From: CAZKTO01 sp964555685
GTDB taxonomy: Bacteria; Chloroflexota; Dehalococcoidia; SHYB01
Direction of reading: 5' to 3'
DNA length: 37,416 bases
Assembly: GCA_964555685.1 (NCBI GenBank)
Contig: CAZKTO010000023.1
Span: 1 to 37,416, forward strand
The number at the start of each line of letters is the position of its first letter. Within the stretch, counting starts at the first letter, position 1. The translations under genes and the position numbers were made by a program. Under the pieces are notes generated by a model. That model made no database searches. It was not told the DNA's origin and saw nothing but the letters and a program-made list of their open reading frames with translations. Positions 6,815-14,801 of the stretch are shown in pieces.

Positions 6815-7735
6815 ATGCCGGAGTACGAGATCATCGACGCCCACGTGCACACCTACCCCAGCCGGGAGATCGGGATGCGCGCCAAGGGCGACGCCGCGGG
6901 CGATGGCAACGCCTACGCCGGGACCATCGAAGAGTTGGAGGCGGCCATGGAGGCGGGCGGCATCGGCCGCTCGGTGATGCTCTGCCTCCAGCCCTACGCC
7001 GACATGCGGGACGCGGCGCGGGCGCGCCTGCCCTCGGGGCTTGACGGGGCCGAGCGGGCCAAGGCCGAGGCCGAGATCGAGGCGATGCTCCTGGGCAGGC
7101 AGCAGCGGCGCAACCAGTGGACGTGCGATGTGGCGCGGGCGCGGCCGGCCCTCATCGCCTTCCTTACCCTGGACCCCTCCATGCCGGCCGAAGCCATCTG
7201 CCAGGAGATCGAGGTGCGCGTCCGGGAGAAGGGCGCCCGCGGGATCAAGCTCCACGCATCCCTGGGCAAGTTCTATCCCTACGACCCGCGCCTCTTTCCC
7301 GCCTACGACCTGGCCCAGGAGATGGGCCTGCCCATCGTCTTCCACGGCGGCTCGTTCTTCGAGGGCCGGGGCGAGTATAGCCGCCCCCGGAACTTCCAGG
7401 AGGTGGCCCGGCGCTTCCCGCGCCTCGCCTTCGTCTTGGCGCACCTGGGCCAGGGCTATATCGACGAGTCGCGGGAGATCGCGGGGCTCCACCCGCAGGT
7501 CGCCTTCGATTGCTCGGCCATCGTCAGCGGCGCGGGCGGGCCCGGCGGACCATCTCGCCAAGAGCTGGGGGGTCTTCTGCGGGAGCTGGGGATGCACCGC
7601 GTCCAGTTCGGGTCGGACTACCCCTACTTCGACCCGGCGCGGGCGGCGGCCGCCTTCCTGGCGCTGCCTCTCACGCCCGACGAGCGGCGGCTGGTCCTGG
7701 CCGATAACGCCCGCCGGACGCTCCGGCTCTCCTGA
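6815..7735 (+). CDS. amidohydrolase family protein (amidohydrolase_2)
   Basis: This 306-aa TIM-barrel metal-dependent hydrolase begins MPEYEIIDAHVHTYPSREIG (H-x-H metal pair) and contains GIKLHASLGKFYPYDPR, GLPIVFHGGSFF, FVLAHLGQGYIDES and the C-terminal metal Asp in VQFGSDYPYFDP. These are the ligand positions of the ACMSD/amidohydrolase_2 group, whose members hydrolyse or decarboxylate aromatic and other small carboxylates. The start at 6815 is set by GGAGG at 6806-6810; an open frame extends upstream into a repeat but is not conserved-looking. The gene stands alone between two repeat-rich gaps. It is related to the frameshifted amidohydrolase at 3891-4741 but clearly different in sequence. 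The substrate is unknown. Confidence 0.88.
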   Translation: MPEYEIIDAHVHTYPSREIGMRAKGDAAGDGNAYAGTIEELEAAMEAGGIGRSVMLCLQPYADMRDAARARLPSGLDGAERAKAEAEIEAMLLGRQQRRNQWTCDVARARPALIAFLTLDPSMPAEAICQEIEVRVREKGARGIKLHASLGKFYPYDPRLFPAYDLAQEMGLPIVFHGGSFFEGRGEYSRPRNFQEVARRFPRLAFVLAHLGQGYIDESREIAGLHPQVAFDCSAIVSGAGGPGGPSRQELGGLLRELGMHRVQFGSDYPYFDPARAAAAFLALPLTPDERRLVLADNARRTLRLS

Positions 7736-7794
7736 CGCGCGCGCCTAACTATCTCAAGAAGCGTTTTCTTAGTGCCCTGTTCCATAAGAACCAT

Positions 7795-7903
7795 GTCATT
7801 CTGAGTCCCGACAGGTCGGGACGAAGAATCTGGGGATGGGCCCCACCCCAGACCCGGAGTTTACCCTGAGTCTGCCGAAGGGTCGTCCCGATGGAATCGG
7901 GAC
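7795..7903. repeat. composite of short palindromes
   Basis: Three elements sit side by side: GTCCCGAC/GTCGGGAC (7806-7823), a copy of the CGGAGTTTACCCTGAG...CCGAAGGG family (7855-7882), and GTCCCGAT/ATCGGGAC (7885-7903). The first and last resemble each other, and similar arms occur at 4770-4785 and 11604-11619. No gene lies in 7736-7860. Confidence 0.65.
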
Positions 7904-8110
7904 TCCCCAGGGTGACAGAAAACGTACACATCACTTATGAACGCGTCCTCGATTGACCGCACCCAGTAATCACTGTCGCTGACTCCCAGGATCATTCGTT
8001 TGTAGCGCTCCTGGGTGAGTTCGATATAATCGACGCTTTCCCTCGGGTCGTTGTACCAGAATTCGCGACCGGTCCGACTGAGCCGGGATACCCCGACCGC
8101 TATCCGTGGT
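7861..8110 (-). pseudogene. possible gene remnant, unrecognised
   Basis: A minus-strand frame from 8110 to a TAA at 7861 encodes a plausible but unrecognised peptide, including GREFWYNDPRESVDYIELTQ and SDSDYWVRSIEDAFISDVYV. The amino-acid make-up (W, Y, D, E rich) looks protein-like and the bases are less GC-rich than the surroundings. The only ATG in this stretch (7995) would give 44 residues, and the last part is translated repeat. It may be the tail of a decayed foreign gene. It follows the aldo/keto reductase stop directly. No function is assigned. Confidence 0.25.
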
Positions 8111-9034
8111 CTAGCGTAGGACCGGTCGAGCGCCGGCGGCCGTGAGCCTGTTCTTGGCTTCGCTGAGCAGGTCGTCGGGGAGCGGGCCCTTGGCGGCGGC
8201 GGCCAGGTTGTCGAGCAGATGCTCAACGCTGCGGGTGCCGACGATCGTGGTGTCCAGGTCGGGATGCGACAGCGTGAAGCGCAGCATGAACGCCATGCGG
8301 CTCATGCCGTTGAGCAACTCATCGAGCTTGGCCTTTCCCCAGTAGTCGCGCATGGTCTCGCTGGACACCATGTAGTAGCTCCGGCCCTTCCAGTCGTCGG
8401 GGGCGCCCCGGGCCACGCCGCCGCGGATGATGACGCCCATCCCCGCGTCAGAGGCCCGGGTGATGACGTCCTCGTGCTCGCGCTGCAGAGCAGAGTAGGG
8501 AATCTGGAAGGCGTCGAACACGCCCATGTCGATCTGGTCGTTGAGCGTGGGCAGGACGGCGGACACGCCGACGAAGCGCACCTTGCCCTCGTCGCGCAGG
8601 GCCAGCGCCTCCTCCAGCGCGCCCTCGGCGTCAAACTCCTCGCGGCTCAAGCTGCGGTGGAACTGAACGAGGTCGAGATGGTCTGTGTTCAGAGTGCGCA
8701 GGCTGTGCTCCACGCCCTTGCGGATGTTCTCGGCGGTGTGCACATGCTCGGAGCCCTGGCGGGCGCCGGGCACGCACCCGCACTTGGATGCGAGCACGTA
8801 CTCCGAGCGGCGGTGGGCGATGAACTTGCCGATTAGCTCCTCGCTGCGCCCGTAGTCGATCGACGTGTCGATGAAGTTGATGCCCTGGTCGAGAACGGTG
8901 TTGAGCAGCCTACCGGCATCCTCGTTGCTGATCTCCGGGCCGGTCGGCTGCCCCCGCAGTTCCATGGCGCCGAACCCGAGGGTCGTGACCTCGAGGCCAG
9001 TGCGGCCGAGCGTGCGCCGCGGTATGTCGGCCAT
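8111..9034 (-). CDS. aldo/keto reductase
   Basis: This 307-aa NADPH-dependent oxidoreductase begins MADIPRRTLGRTGLEVTTLG with the family TIM-barrel signature. The catalytic tetrad is visible: Asp56 and Tyr61 in FIDTSIDYGRSEE, Lys84 in VLASKCG, and His126 in HLDLVQFH. The C-terminal TTIVGTRSVEHLLDNL is the cofactor-binding loop region of this branch. The ATG at 9034 has AGGAGGTG upstream, deciding the start against the much longer open frame. It lies 98 bases downstream of the last CoA-transferase on the same strand and probably ends that transcription unit. It would reduce an aldehyde or ketone, or oxidise the matching alcohol; the physiological substrate is unknown. Confidence 0.92.
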   Translation of the reverse strand: MADIPRRTLGRTGLEVTTLGFGAMELRGQPTGPEISNEDAGRLLNTVLDQGINFIDTSIDYGRSEELIGKFIAHRRSEYVLASKCGCVPGARQGSEHVHTAENIRKGVEHSLRTLNTDHLDLVQFHRSLSREEFDAEGALEEALALRDEGKVRFVGVSAVLPTLNDQIDMGVFDAFQIPYSALQREHEDVITRASDAGMGVIIRGGVARGAPDDWKGRSYYMVSSETMRDYWGKAKLDELLNGMSRMAFMLRFTLSHPDLDTTIVGTRSVEHLLDNLAAAAKGPLPDDLLSEAKNRLTAAGARPVLR

Positions 9035-9132
9035 CCTCGCACCTCCTGGTGAAGATCTCCTCCCGCCATCGGTCGCGGGCGGTGACTGCCTGAGAGTAAG
9101 TCGCCGATTGCCCGTCAAGAGCACCGCTCTCC

Positions 9133-10341
9133 CTAGTAGAAGACCTTCTGAGCCTCCAGGGCATCCATCTCCCCCGCGGGCAGGCCGAGGATCTCGCCGT
9201 AGACCTTCCGGTTGTCCTCGCCCATGGAGGGGGCCCGCTTGCGGATGCCACCTGGCGTCTTGCTGAGCTTCCAGGGCACGCCGTAGATCATCTCCGTGCC
9301 CAGCGGGTGCTCCACCTGGACCCAGTCGCCGCGCGCCTTGAAGTGCGGGTCCTCGAAGACGTCCTGCTCGCTGAGGCTGGGGAAGGCGGCGATTCCCAGG
9401 CGCTGGAGCTTGCGCGTCACCTGCATCGGCGTGCGCCGCTGCGTCCAGGATGCGACGAGCTGGTCGAGGGCGTCGTGGTGCGTCTGGCGCGAGTAGACGT
9501 CGGCGAAGCGCTCGTCCTCGGAGAGATCGGGCCGGCCGATGGCCTCGGCGAGGCGGCGCCACTCCTCGTCCGTCTTGACGGCGATGGCGACCCAGCAGTC
9601 CACGCCCTTGCACGGGTAGACGCCGTGGGGGGCCATCATCTCGTCCCGGTTGCCCCTGGGGTACTGGATGCGCCCGTTCATGAAGTAGTCCATGAGCGGT
9701 CCGCCCAGCAGGCTCGTCGAGGCCTCCCACTGGGAGAGGTCGATGTACTGGCCCCTGCCGGTGCGGGCGCGGTGGCGCAGCGCCGCCAGCACGGCGAAGG
9801 CCCCAAAGATGCCCATGAGGGGGTCTGGGACGGTGATCCCATAGCGCGACGGCTTCCCCCGGCCGATATAGCCCTGGTGACCGTCCAGGCCGGCGAGGCA
9901 GCTGATGATGGAGCCGTAGGTGGTGATGTTTGCCAGAGGGCCGTTCTGGCCCGCCGCCGAGAGGGAGATCATGACGGCGTCGGGCCGGAGCCGGCGCACC
10001 GCCGGGTAGTCCAGCCCGTAGCGCTGCATGACGCGCGGCGAGAAGTTCTCGACCACGACGTCGGCGGTCCGCACGAGGTCCCTGGCGATGGCCTGGCCCC
10101 GGGCCGTGGTGAGATCGAGCGTGATGCCCAGGTTATTGCGCAGCGTCCCGTGGGCGAACAGGCTTTCGAATGGCTGGTCCTTCAGGTTGGGCGGGATGAG
10201 GCGGATGATATCGGGCCGCTTGTGCGACTCAATCTTGATGACCTCGGCGCCCATGTCGGCCAGGGTATGGGCCAGGGCCGGCGCGGCCCAGACCCAGCCG
10301 AAGTTGATGACGCGCAGGCTGGCGAGAGGCAGGGTGCTCAT
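9133..10341 (-). CDS. CaiB/BaiF family CoA-transferase (copy 1)
   Basis: This 402-aa type III CoA-transferase has the N-terminal Rossmann-like half VINFGWVWAAPALAHTLADM then GAEVIKIE, ENFSPRVMQRYGLDY, and the catalytic-Asp segment VPDPLMGIFGAFAVLAALR (Asp173), followed by TGRGQYIDLSQWEA and the small-domain PHGVYPCKG and DPHFKARG motifs. Such enzymes move CoA between carboxylates by an Asp-acyl anhydride mechanism and act in catabolism of acids that cannot be activated cheaply. It is 30 bases downstream of copy 2 and upstream of the aldo/keto reductase. It most resembles copy 4 (LDFTVVWAGPFAS start, PDPRYA-like tail) rather than copies 2 and 3, suggesting two pairs. The partner acid is unknown. 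Confidence 0.92.
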   Translation of the reverse strand: MSTLPLASLRVINFGWVWAAPALAHTLADMGAEVIKIESHKRPDIIRLIPPNLKDQPFESLFAHGTLRNNLGITLDLTTARGQAIARDLVRTADVVVENFSPRVMQRYGLDYPAVRRLRPDAVMISLSAAGQNGPLANITTYGSIISCLAGLDGHQGYIGRGKPSRYGITVPDPLMGIFGAFAVLAALRHRARTGRGQYIDLSQWEASTSLLGGPLMDYFMNGRIQYPRGNRDEMMAPHGVYPCKGVDCWVAIAVKTDEEWRRLAEAIGRPDLSEDERFADVYSRQTHHDALDQLVASWTQRRTPMQVTRKLQRLGIAAFPSLSEQDVFEDPHFKARGDWVQVEHPLGTEMIYGVPWKLSKTPGGIRKRAPSMGEDNRKVYGEILGLPAGEMDALEAQKVFY

Positions 10342-10371
10342 GGGTATCGCTCGGTCTCGCGGCGGGCCGCG

Positions 10372-11589
10372 TCAGATGATCCCCGTGCGGCGCATGTCGG
10401 TGAGGTCCACGTTGGAGAATCCCAGGCGTCCGCCGAAGATGAGCTGGTTGTGCTGGCCCAGCGTCGGCGCGGGACGGCGCAGGCTCCAGGGTGTCTCCGA
10501 GAGGACGTAGGGCCGGCCGGGGACCGTTACGCGGCCGGCGATCGGGTGCTCCATCTGGGAGTAGAAGCCCCGGGCGCGGAGATGCGGGTGCCCGGCCACC
10601 TCCTTCGCGTCGTACAGGGGGCCGGCGGGCACTCGTTCGGCCTGGAAGGCGGTGAAGAGCTCCTCCTTGGTGCGCTCCTTGAGCCACGGCTCCATCAGCT
10701 CCGAGATGATGTCGCTGTACTGGGCGCGCTCCCAGCTGGGCACGTTGAAGAGGGGGTCCTTGGCCCAATCGGGGCTGCCCATGGCCTTGATGGTGCCCTT
10801 CCAGTGGTGGTCCTCCAGGGCCATGAGGTAGAAATAGCCGTCCTTGGCCGGAAGAAGCCCCACGGGCGCCCCGCCGATAGCCACGTCCCCCGACCGGGCC
10901 GTGTGCTCGCCGGTCAGGTGATAGAGGGTGATGCGCTGGTAGCCCAGGATCATCATGGCCAGGACCTCGGCCTCGGCCACGTCCACGTGCTGGCCCTCGC
11001 CCGTCAGGTCCCGGGCGGCCAGCGCGATCATGGTGGCGGTGGCGGCGCTGATGGCGCCCCAGTGGTCGGCGTGGTACCAGGCGCCGCGGAGCGGCTCCTT
11101 GTCCGGGTCGCCGAGCCACCGGTGGGCCACGCCCGAGCCGTGCCATCCGTGCAGGTCGTAGCCCTTGTAGTTCCGGTACGGGCCTGTTCGCCCCAAAGCC
11201 GAGACGGAGGTGTAGACCAGGCGGGGGTTGACGCGCCGCAGCCGGCGGAAGTTCAGGCCCAGGGACTCCAAGACCCCGGGCTGCTGATTCTCCACCAGCA
11301 CGTCGGCGCCGGCCACCAGGGCTTTCACGATGTCGGCGCCGGTGGCCGTCGAGGGATTCAGGGTCACGCTGAGCTTGTTGCCGTTCAGGTAGAGGAAGAG
11401 CCCGCTCTTTTCGAGATGGGGAACGTCGCCGGGGAAGGGCCCGAAGCGGCGGGCCTCGTCGCCCACCTTGGGCCGCTCGACCTTGATGACCTCGGCCCCC
11501 AGGTCGGCCATGAGCTTGGTGCAGAAGGGCGCCGAGATAAAGTCGCCGAGCTCGACGACCTTGACGCCCGCCAGGGCCTGGTCAGGCAA
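10372..11589 (-). CDS. CaiB/BaiF family CoA-transferase (copy 2)
   Basis: This 405-aa family III CoA-transferase shows VVELGDFISAPFCTKLMADLG, GAEVIKVERP, the substrate loop FGPFPGDVPHLEKSGLFLYLNGNK (in two parts), ENQQPGVLESLGL, and the catalytic region WYHADHWGAISAATATM with Asp175. The C-terminal half has GYFYLMALEDHHWKG and HPHLRARGFY. The start is an uncommon TTG at 11589, supported by GGAGGTGA about seven bases before it. It starts 92 bases after copy 3 ends, across a small palindrome at 11604-11619. It is closer to copy 3 than to copies 1 and 4. The substrate is unknown; the gene set suggests carboxylic-acid catabolism. Confidence 0.92.
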   Translation of the reverse strand: MPDQALAGVKVVELGDFISAPFCTKLMADLGAEVIKVERPKVGDEARRFGPFPGDVPHLEKSGLFLYLNGNKLSVTLNPSTATGADIVKALVAGADVLVENQQPGVLESLGLNFRRLRRVNPRLVYTSVSALGRTGPYRNYKGYDLHGWHGSGVAHRWLGDPDKEPLRGAWYHADHWGAISAATATMIALAARDLTGEGQHVDVAEAEVLAMMILGYQRITLYHLTGEHTARSGDVAIGGAPVGLLPAKDGYFYLMALEDHHWKGTIKAMGSPDWAKDPLFNVPSWERAQYSDIISELMEPWLKERTKEELFTAFQAERVPAGPLYDAKEVAGHPHLRARGFYSQMEHPIAGRVTVPGRPYVLSETPWSLRRPAPTLGQHNQLIFGGRLGFSNVDLTDMRRTGII

Positions 11590-11603
11590 CAGTCACCTCC
11601 GCG

Positions 11604-11619
11604 CCCCGACGAGTCGGGG
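11604..11619. repeat. short palindrome between CoA-transferase genes
   Basis: CCCCGAC at 11604-11610 faces GTCGGGG at 11613-11619 with a two-base loop. It sits just upstream of the copy-2 ribosome site, within the intergenic gap. Similar CCCGAC/GTCGGG palindromes occur at 4770-4785 and 7806-7823. Confidence 0.55.
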
Positions 11620-11681
11620 TCATGGCGAGTCCTTCTCCTGGGGGAGGGACGGAGCGATGGCCCTGGCGGGGCGCGCGACCA

Positions 11682-12890
11682 TTAGATTACACCCGCCTGG
11701 GCCAGCATCACCACCTCGGCGCGCGAGCAGCCCAGCCGCTGCATGAGGATGCTCTCCGTGTGCTCGCCCAGGAGTGGCGCCCGCGTCAGGCGATGGGGCG
11801 CCCGGCTGGGCAGGAACGGCGCCCCCGGGTACTCCAGCCGGCCCGCCGCCGGATGATCGAGCGCGACGAAGAAGCCGCGCGCCCGGAAGTGCGGGTCCTG
11901 GAAGAGGTCCTCCATGGTGTTGATGGGCGAGCCCGCGAACTCGTGGCAGAGGTCCATGATCTCGCGCTTGGTGTGGGAGAGGACCCACGGCAGGAAGAGC
12001 TCGTCCACGTCCTCGGCCCGGTCCAGGTTGGTCCAGTTCTCGCCGGTGAACCGCGGGTCGTGGGCCAGCTCCGGGTGACCGATGGTCTCGCAGAAGAGGG
12101 GCCACCAGGCCTGCTGAGCGCCGGTGAAGTGGGCGTAGCCATCGGCGCAGGGGTAGGCGCCGAAGGGGAGGACGTTGGACCGGCGGCTGAAGGCGCGGAA
12201 GAAGGCGGGCTCGCCGGAGTAGGCCACGCCCGTCAGCGTCGGGCCGTTGCGGTCGATCGTCGATGCCTGGCCCTCGAGGATCGAGTAGTCGATGTGCTGG
12301 CCCTGGCCGGTGGCGGCGGCGCCGTAGAAGGCGCTCATGGTCGCGGCCGCGGCCACGTTCCCGGCATGGAAGAGGGTCGCCGTGCCCCCCAGCTTGAGCG
12401 GCTCCCGGTCCGGCACGCCCGTGCAGTGCATGGATGCGCTCATGGCGTAGGCCACCAACTCCGTCATCTCGTAGTCTCGGTAGGGCCCCCACTGGCCAAA
12501 GCTCGAGATGGAGGTCATGACGATGGCCGGGTTGGCGCCGCGGATCGCATCGTACCCGAGGCCCAAAGCGGCCATGCGCCCTGGGCGCAAGCTCTCCACC
12601 ATGATGTGGGCGTCCCGCGCCAGATCGAGGACGATGCGCCGGCCCGCGGGCGTCGCCAGGTCCAGGGTGATGCCCTGCTTATTGGTGTTGAGGGTGAGGA
12701 AGGTCCCGCTGCGCTCCGGGTCCGGCCGGTCGCCGGGGAAGGGGCCCATGGCGCGGGCCACGTCGCCCCGGCCGGGCCGCTCGATCTTGATAACCTGGGC
12801 GCCGTAGTCGGCCAGGAGCTTGGTGCAGTACGGCCCCGCGACGGCCTGGGTCAGGTCCAGGACCGTGACGTCCGAGAGGAGCGCGTCCAT
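11682..12890 (-). CDS. CaiB/BaiF family CoA-transferase (copy 3), atypical active site
   Basis: This 402-aa family III CoA-transferase fold protein has VTVLDLTQAVAGPYCTKLLA, GAQVIKIERPG, MGPFPGDRPDPERSG, ESLRPGRMAALGLGYDAIR and the C-terminal DPHFRARGFFVALDHP. In the helix where the CoA-linked catalytic Asp normally sits, the sequence reads TATLFHAGNVAAAATMSAF; there is no Asp at all between residues 161 and 201. It may therefore be a non-catalytic partner, use another residue, or belong to a subfamily with a changed mechanism. It begins 11 bases before copy 4 ends and is co-transcribed with it. The ATG at 12890 matches the family N-terminus. Confidence 0.9.
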   Translation of the reverse strand: MDALLSDVTVLDLTQAVAGPYCTKLLADYGAQVIKIERPGRGDVARAMGPFPGDRPDPERSGTFLTLNTNKQGITLDLATPAGRRIVLDLARDAHIMVESLRPGRMAALGLGYDAIRGANPAIVMTSISSFGQWGPYRDYEMTELVAYAMSASMHCTGVPDREPLKLGGTATLFHAGNVAAAATMSAFYGAAATGQGQHIDYSILEGQASTIDRNGPTLTGVAYSGEPAFFRAFSRRSNVLPFGAYPCADGYAHFTGAQQAWWPLFCETIGHPELAHDPRFTGENWTNLDRAEDVDELFLPWVLSHTKREIMDLCHEFAGSPINTMEDLFQDPHFRARGFFVALDHPAAGRLEYPGAPFLPSRAPHRLTRAPLLGEHTESILMQRLGCSRAEVVMLAQAGVI

Positions 12891-12900
12891 GGGGCCGGGG

Positions 12901-14193
12901 CTACGCCTGCGCCGTCGCGTAGACTTCGCCGGCGAGCCCCTCGTCGATGAAGCGCTGGAGCTCGGATTCGGTATAGCCCAGCAGGTGCTGGTAGAGGGCT
13001 CGGTTCTGCCCGCCCAGGGTCGGGGCGGGGTTGCGTATGTGGAGGGGCGTCGCGGAGAGGCGGAAGCCCCGGCTGGGGTGCAGGTGAACGCCCGCCTCCG
13101 GCTCGGCCACGAGCTCGAAGAAGCCGCGGGCCGTCAGGTGAGGGTCGTAGTGGGCATCCAGGAAGGAGACCACGGGCCCGGCGGGGACGCCCGCCCGCTG
13201 GAGCGCCAAGGCGACGTCGTACTTGTCCCGGTCGCAGGCGTAGTCCGCCAGAATCTGGTCCAGATCGTCGTGGTTCCGCATGCGGGCGAGCGCCGTCGCG
13301 TAGCGAGGGTCCGGGGCCAGGTCCGGCCGCTCGATGGTCTGGCAGAGGCGGCGCCAGTCGGCGTCGTTCCGGACGGAGATGGCCACCCAGTCGTCGGGAC
13401 CGCGGCACCGGTAGACGCCCTGGGGGGCCATGGAGACGTCGCGGTTGCCCAGGGTGGTCTGGGCTCGGCGGTTCATCGAGTAGTCCATGAAGGCCTGGGA
13501 GAGGTGGTGGACCATGTTCTCGGCCTGGGACATGTCGATGAAGAGGCCGTGGCCGGTGCGGCGGCGGTAGTGGAGCGCGGCGGCGATGGCGAAGGCGGCG
13601 CTGGCGCCAGCGGCGGCGTCGCTCTGGTAGACCACGTAGGTCAGGCTCGGGTCGGCGTCTGGGTAGCCGCGGAGCCAGGTGTGGCCCACGGCGGCCTCCG
13701 TGTTGGCGCCGAAGCCGCGATGGTTGGCGTAGGGCCCCGTCGTCCCGTAGGCCGGCATGGCCAGGTAGACGATGTCCGGCCGCGCCTTTCGGACGGCCTC
13801 GTAGCCCAGGCCCAGCCGGGTCAGGGTGTCCCGGCGGTTGTTGTCCAGGATCACGTCGCTGACGGTGAGGAGGCGGAGGATCGCCGCCAGCCCCTCGGGA
13901 CGGCGCAGGTCTGCGGTCATGCTGAGCTTATGGCGGGCCCCGAAGTTGAAGTAGGCGTTCCGGTTCCACGGGCGCTCGCCGGCCTCGCGATCGACGTAGT
14001 ACGTGCCCCGGGCCTGCGCCATGACACCCGGGGTGGGCCACGGCGCCCCGCGGGTGATGACGTCCGGCCGCTGGATCGACTCGATCCGGATGACCTCGGC
14101 GCCCAGATCGCCCAGGAGCATGGAGGCGAAGGGCCCCGCCCAGACGACGGTGAAGTCGAGGACGCGGACGCCGTGCAGCGGGAGGCGGGTCAT
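12901..14193 (-). CDS. CaiB/BaiF family CoA-transferase (copy 4)
   Basis: This 430-aa protein begins MTRLPLHGVRVLDFTVVWAG and continues with GAEVIRIESIQRPDVITRG, YVDREAGERPWNRNAYFNFG, VILDNNRRDTLTRLGLGY and the catalytic region VVYQSDAAAGASAAFAIA (Asp192). The C-terminus holds QGVYRCRGPDDWVAISVRND and DPHLTARGFFEL. The longer N-terminal loop resembles succinyl-CoA-dependent members of the family. The ATG at 14193 is preferred to an upstream start near 14289 because the family begins at GVRVLDF. It is the first gene of the leftward CoA-transferase unit and is divergent from marR, with about 140 bases between their starts, so the MarR-type repressor may control it. The substrate is unknown. Confidence 0.9.
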   Translation of the reverse strand: MTRLPLHGVRVLDFTVVWAGPFASMLLGDLGAEVIRIESIQRPDVITRGAPWPTPGVMAQARGTYYVDREAGERPWNRNAYFNFGARHKLSMTADLRRPEGLAAILRLLTVSDVILDNNRRDTLTRLGLGYEAVRKARPDIVYLAMPAYGTTGPYANHRGFGANTEAAVGHTWLRGYPDADPSLTYVVYQSDAAAGASAAFAIAAALHYRRRTGHGLFIDMSQAENMVHHLSQAFMDYSMNRRAQTTLGNRDVSMAPQGVYRCRGPDDWVAISVRNDADWRRLCQTIERPDLAPDPRYATALARMRNHDDLDQILADYACDRDKYDVALALQRAGVPAGPVVSFLDAHYDPHLTARGFFELVAEPEAGVHLHPSRGFRLSATPLHIRNPAPTLGGQNRALYQHLLGYTESELQRFIDEGLAGEVYATAQA

Positions 14194-14300
14194 GGATACC
14201 TGGGCGGGCGAAGCTCGCCCCATCTTAGGAACGGGTATGGAGGGTGTCAAGCGCCAGGGGCTGGACGCGGCGGCCATCGCGCGGTACACTGCGGCGTCGG

Positions 14301-14330
14301 TTAGTTAGGAGTCCTAATAGTTAGGAGTCC
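14301..14330 (+). promoter_or_regulatory. palindromic operator candidate upstream of marR
   Basis: A perfect palindrome TTAGGAGTCCTAA (14305-14317) is followed by a second copy of its left half, TTAGGAGTCC (14321-14330), ending three bases before the marR ATG. MarR-family repressors bind this kind of dyad and commonly regulate themselves. Its position overlapping the ribosome site suggests autorepression. The repeated AGGAG may also serve as the ribosome site. Confidence 0.65.
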
Positions 14331-14333
14331 GCC

Positions 14334-14792
14334 ATGCCGCCCAGCAAAACGCGCTCTTCGGCCCTCCGCATCCTGACGGTCTTGCCGCCCATGGCCCGGG
14401 CCCTGGCAGCCGAGGTCCGCAAGGCCGGCGCCGACGACCAGCTTACCCTCGCCCAGTTCTCGGCCCTGCGCCTCCTGGCGGACCACGGCTGCTCCGTCGG
14501 CGAGATGGCCCGCACGCTCCACGTCACGATGCCCACGGCCACCCAGCTGGTCGATGGCCTGGCTGGCAAGAGCCTGGCGACGCGCGTCAACGATGAGCAG
14601 GACCGCCGCCAGGTGCGGCTCGCCATCACCGCTATCGGCCGCCGCGTCCTCGAACGGTGCCTGCGGGCGGTCGAGGCCTACCTCGCCGAGGCTCTCTTGT
14701 CCTGGCCGGAGGAGCGCCAGCGCCAGGTCGCGGGCGAGCTGGAGGAGCTCCTGGCCCTGGTGCGGGCGGCGGCCGAGGCGCAGCGGGTGTAG
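14334..14792 (+). CDS. MarR family transcriptional regulator
   Basis: This 152-aa winged-helix regulator has LTLAQFSALRLLADHGCSVG, the recognition helix region TMPTATQLVDGLAGKSLATR and the wing DEQDRRQVRLAITAIGRRVL, followed by long C-terminal dimerisation helices. This is the usual MarR length and order. MarR proteins are dimeric repressors released by small ligands or oxidants. Its stop is 9 bases before the MFS exporter start, so regulator and transporter form one unit. Upstream lies a palindrome suited to autorepression, and the divergent CoA-transferase genes may be under the same control. The inducer is unknown but may be an exported or catabolised acid. Confidence 0.93.
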   Translation: MPPSKTRSSALRILTVLPPMARALAAEVRKAGADDQLTLAQFSALRLLADHGCSVGEMARTLHVTMPTATQLVDGLAGKSLATRVNDEQDRRQVRLAITAIGRRVLERCLRAVEAYLAEALLSWPEERQRQVAGELEELLALVRAAAEAQRV

Positions 14793-14801
14793 CGAGGCGC
14801 G

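Noticed and set aside
9307..11685. A 792-codon open frame on the plus strand opposite the CoA-transferases
   Set aside because: It is antisense to two clear CaiB/BaiF genes, rich in G/A/R/V/L without any domain, and arises from the codon bias of the opposite strand.
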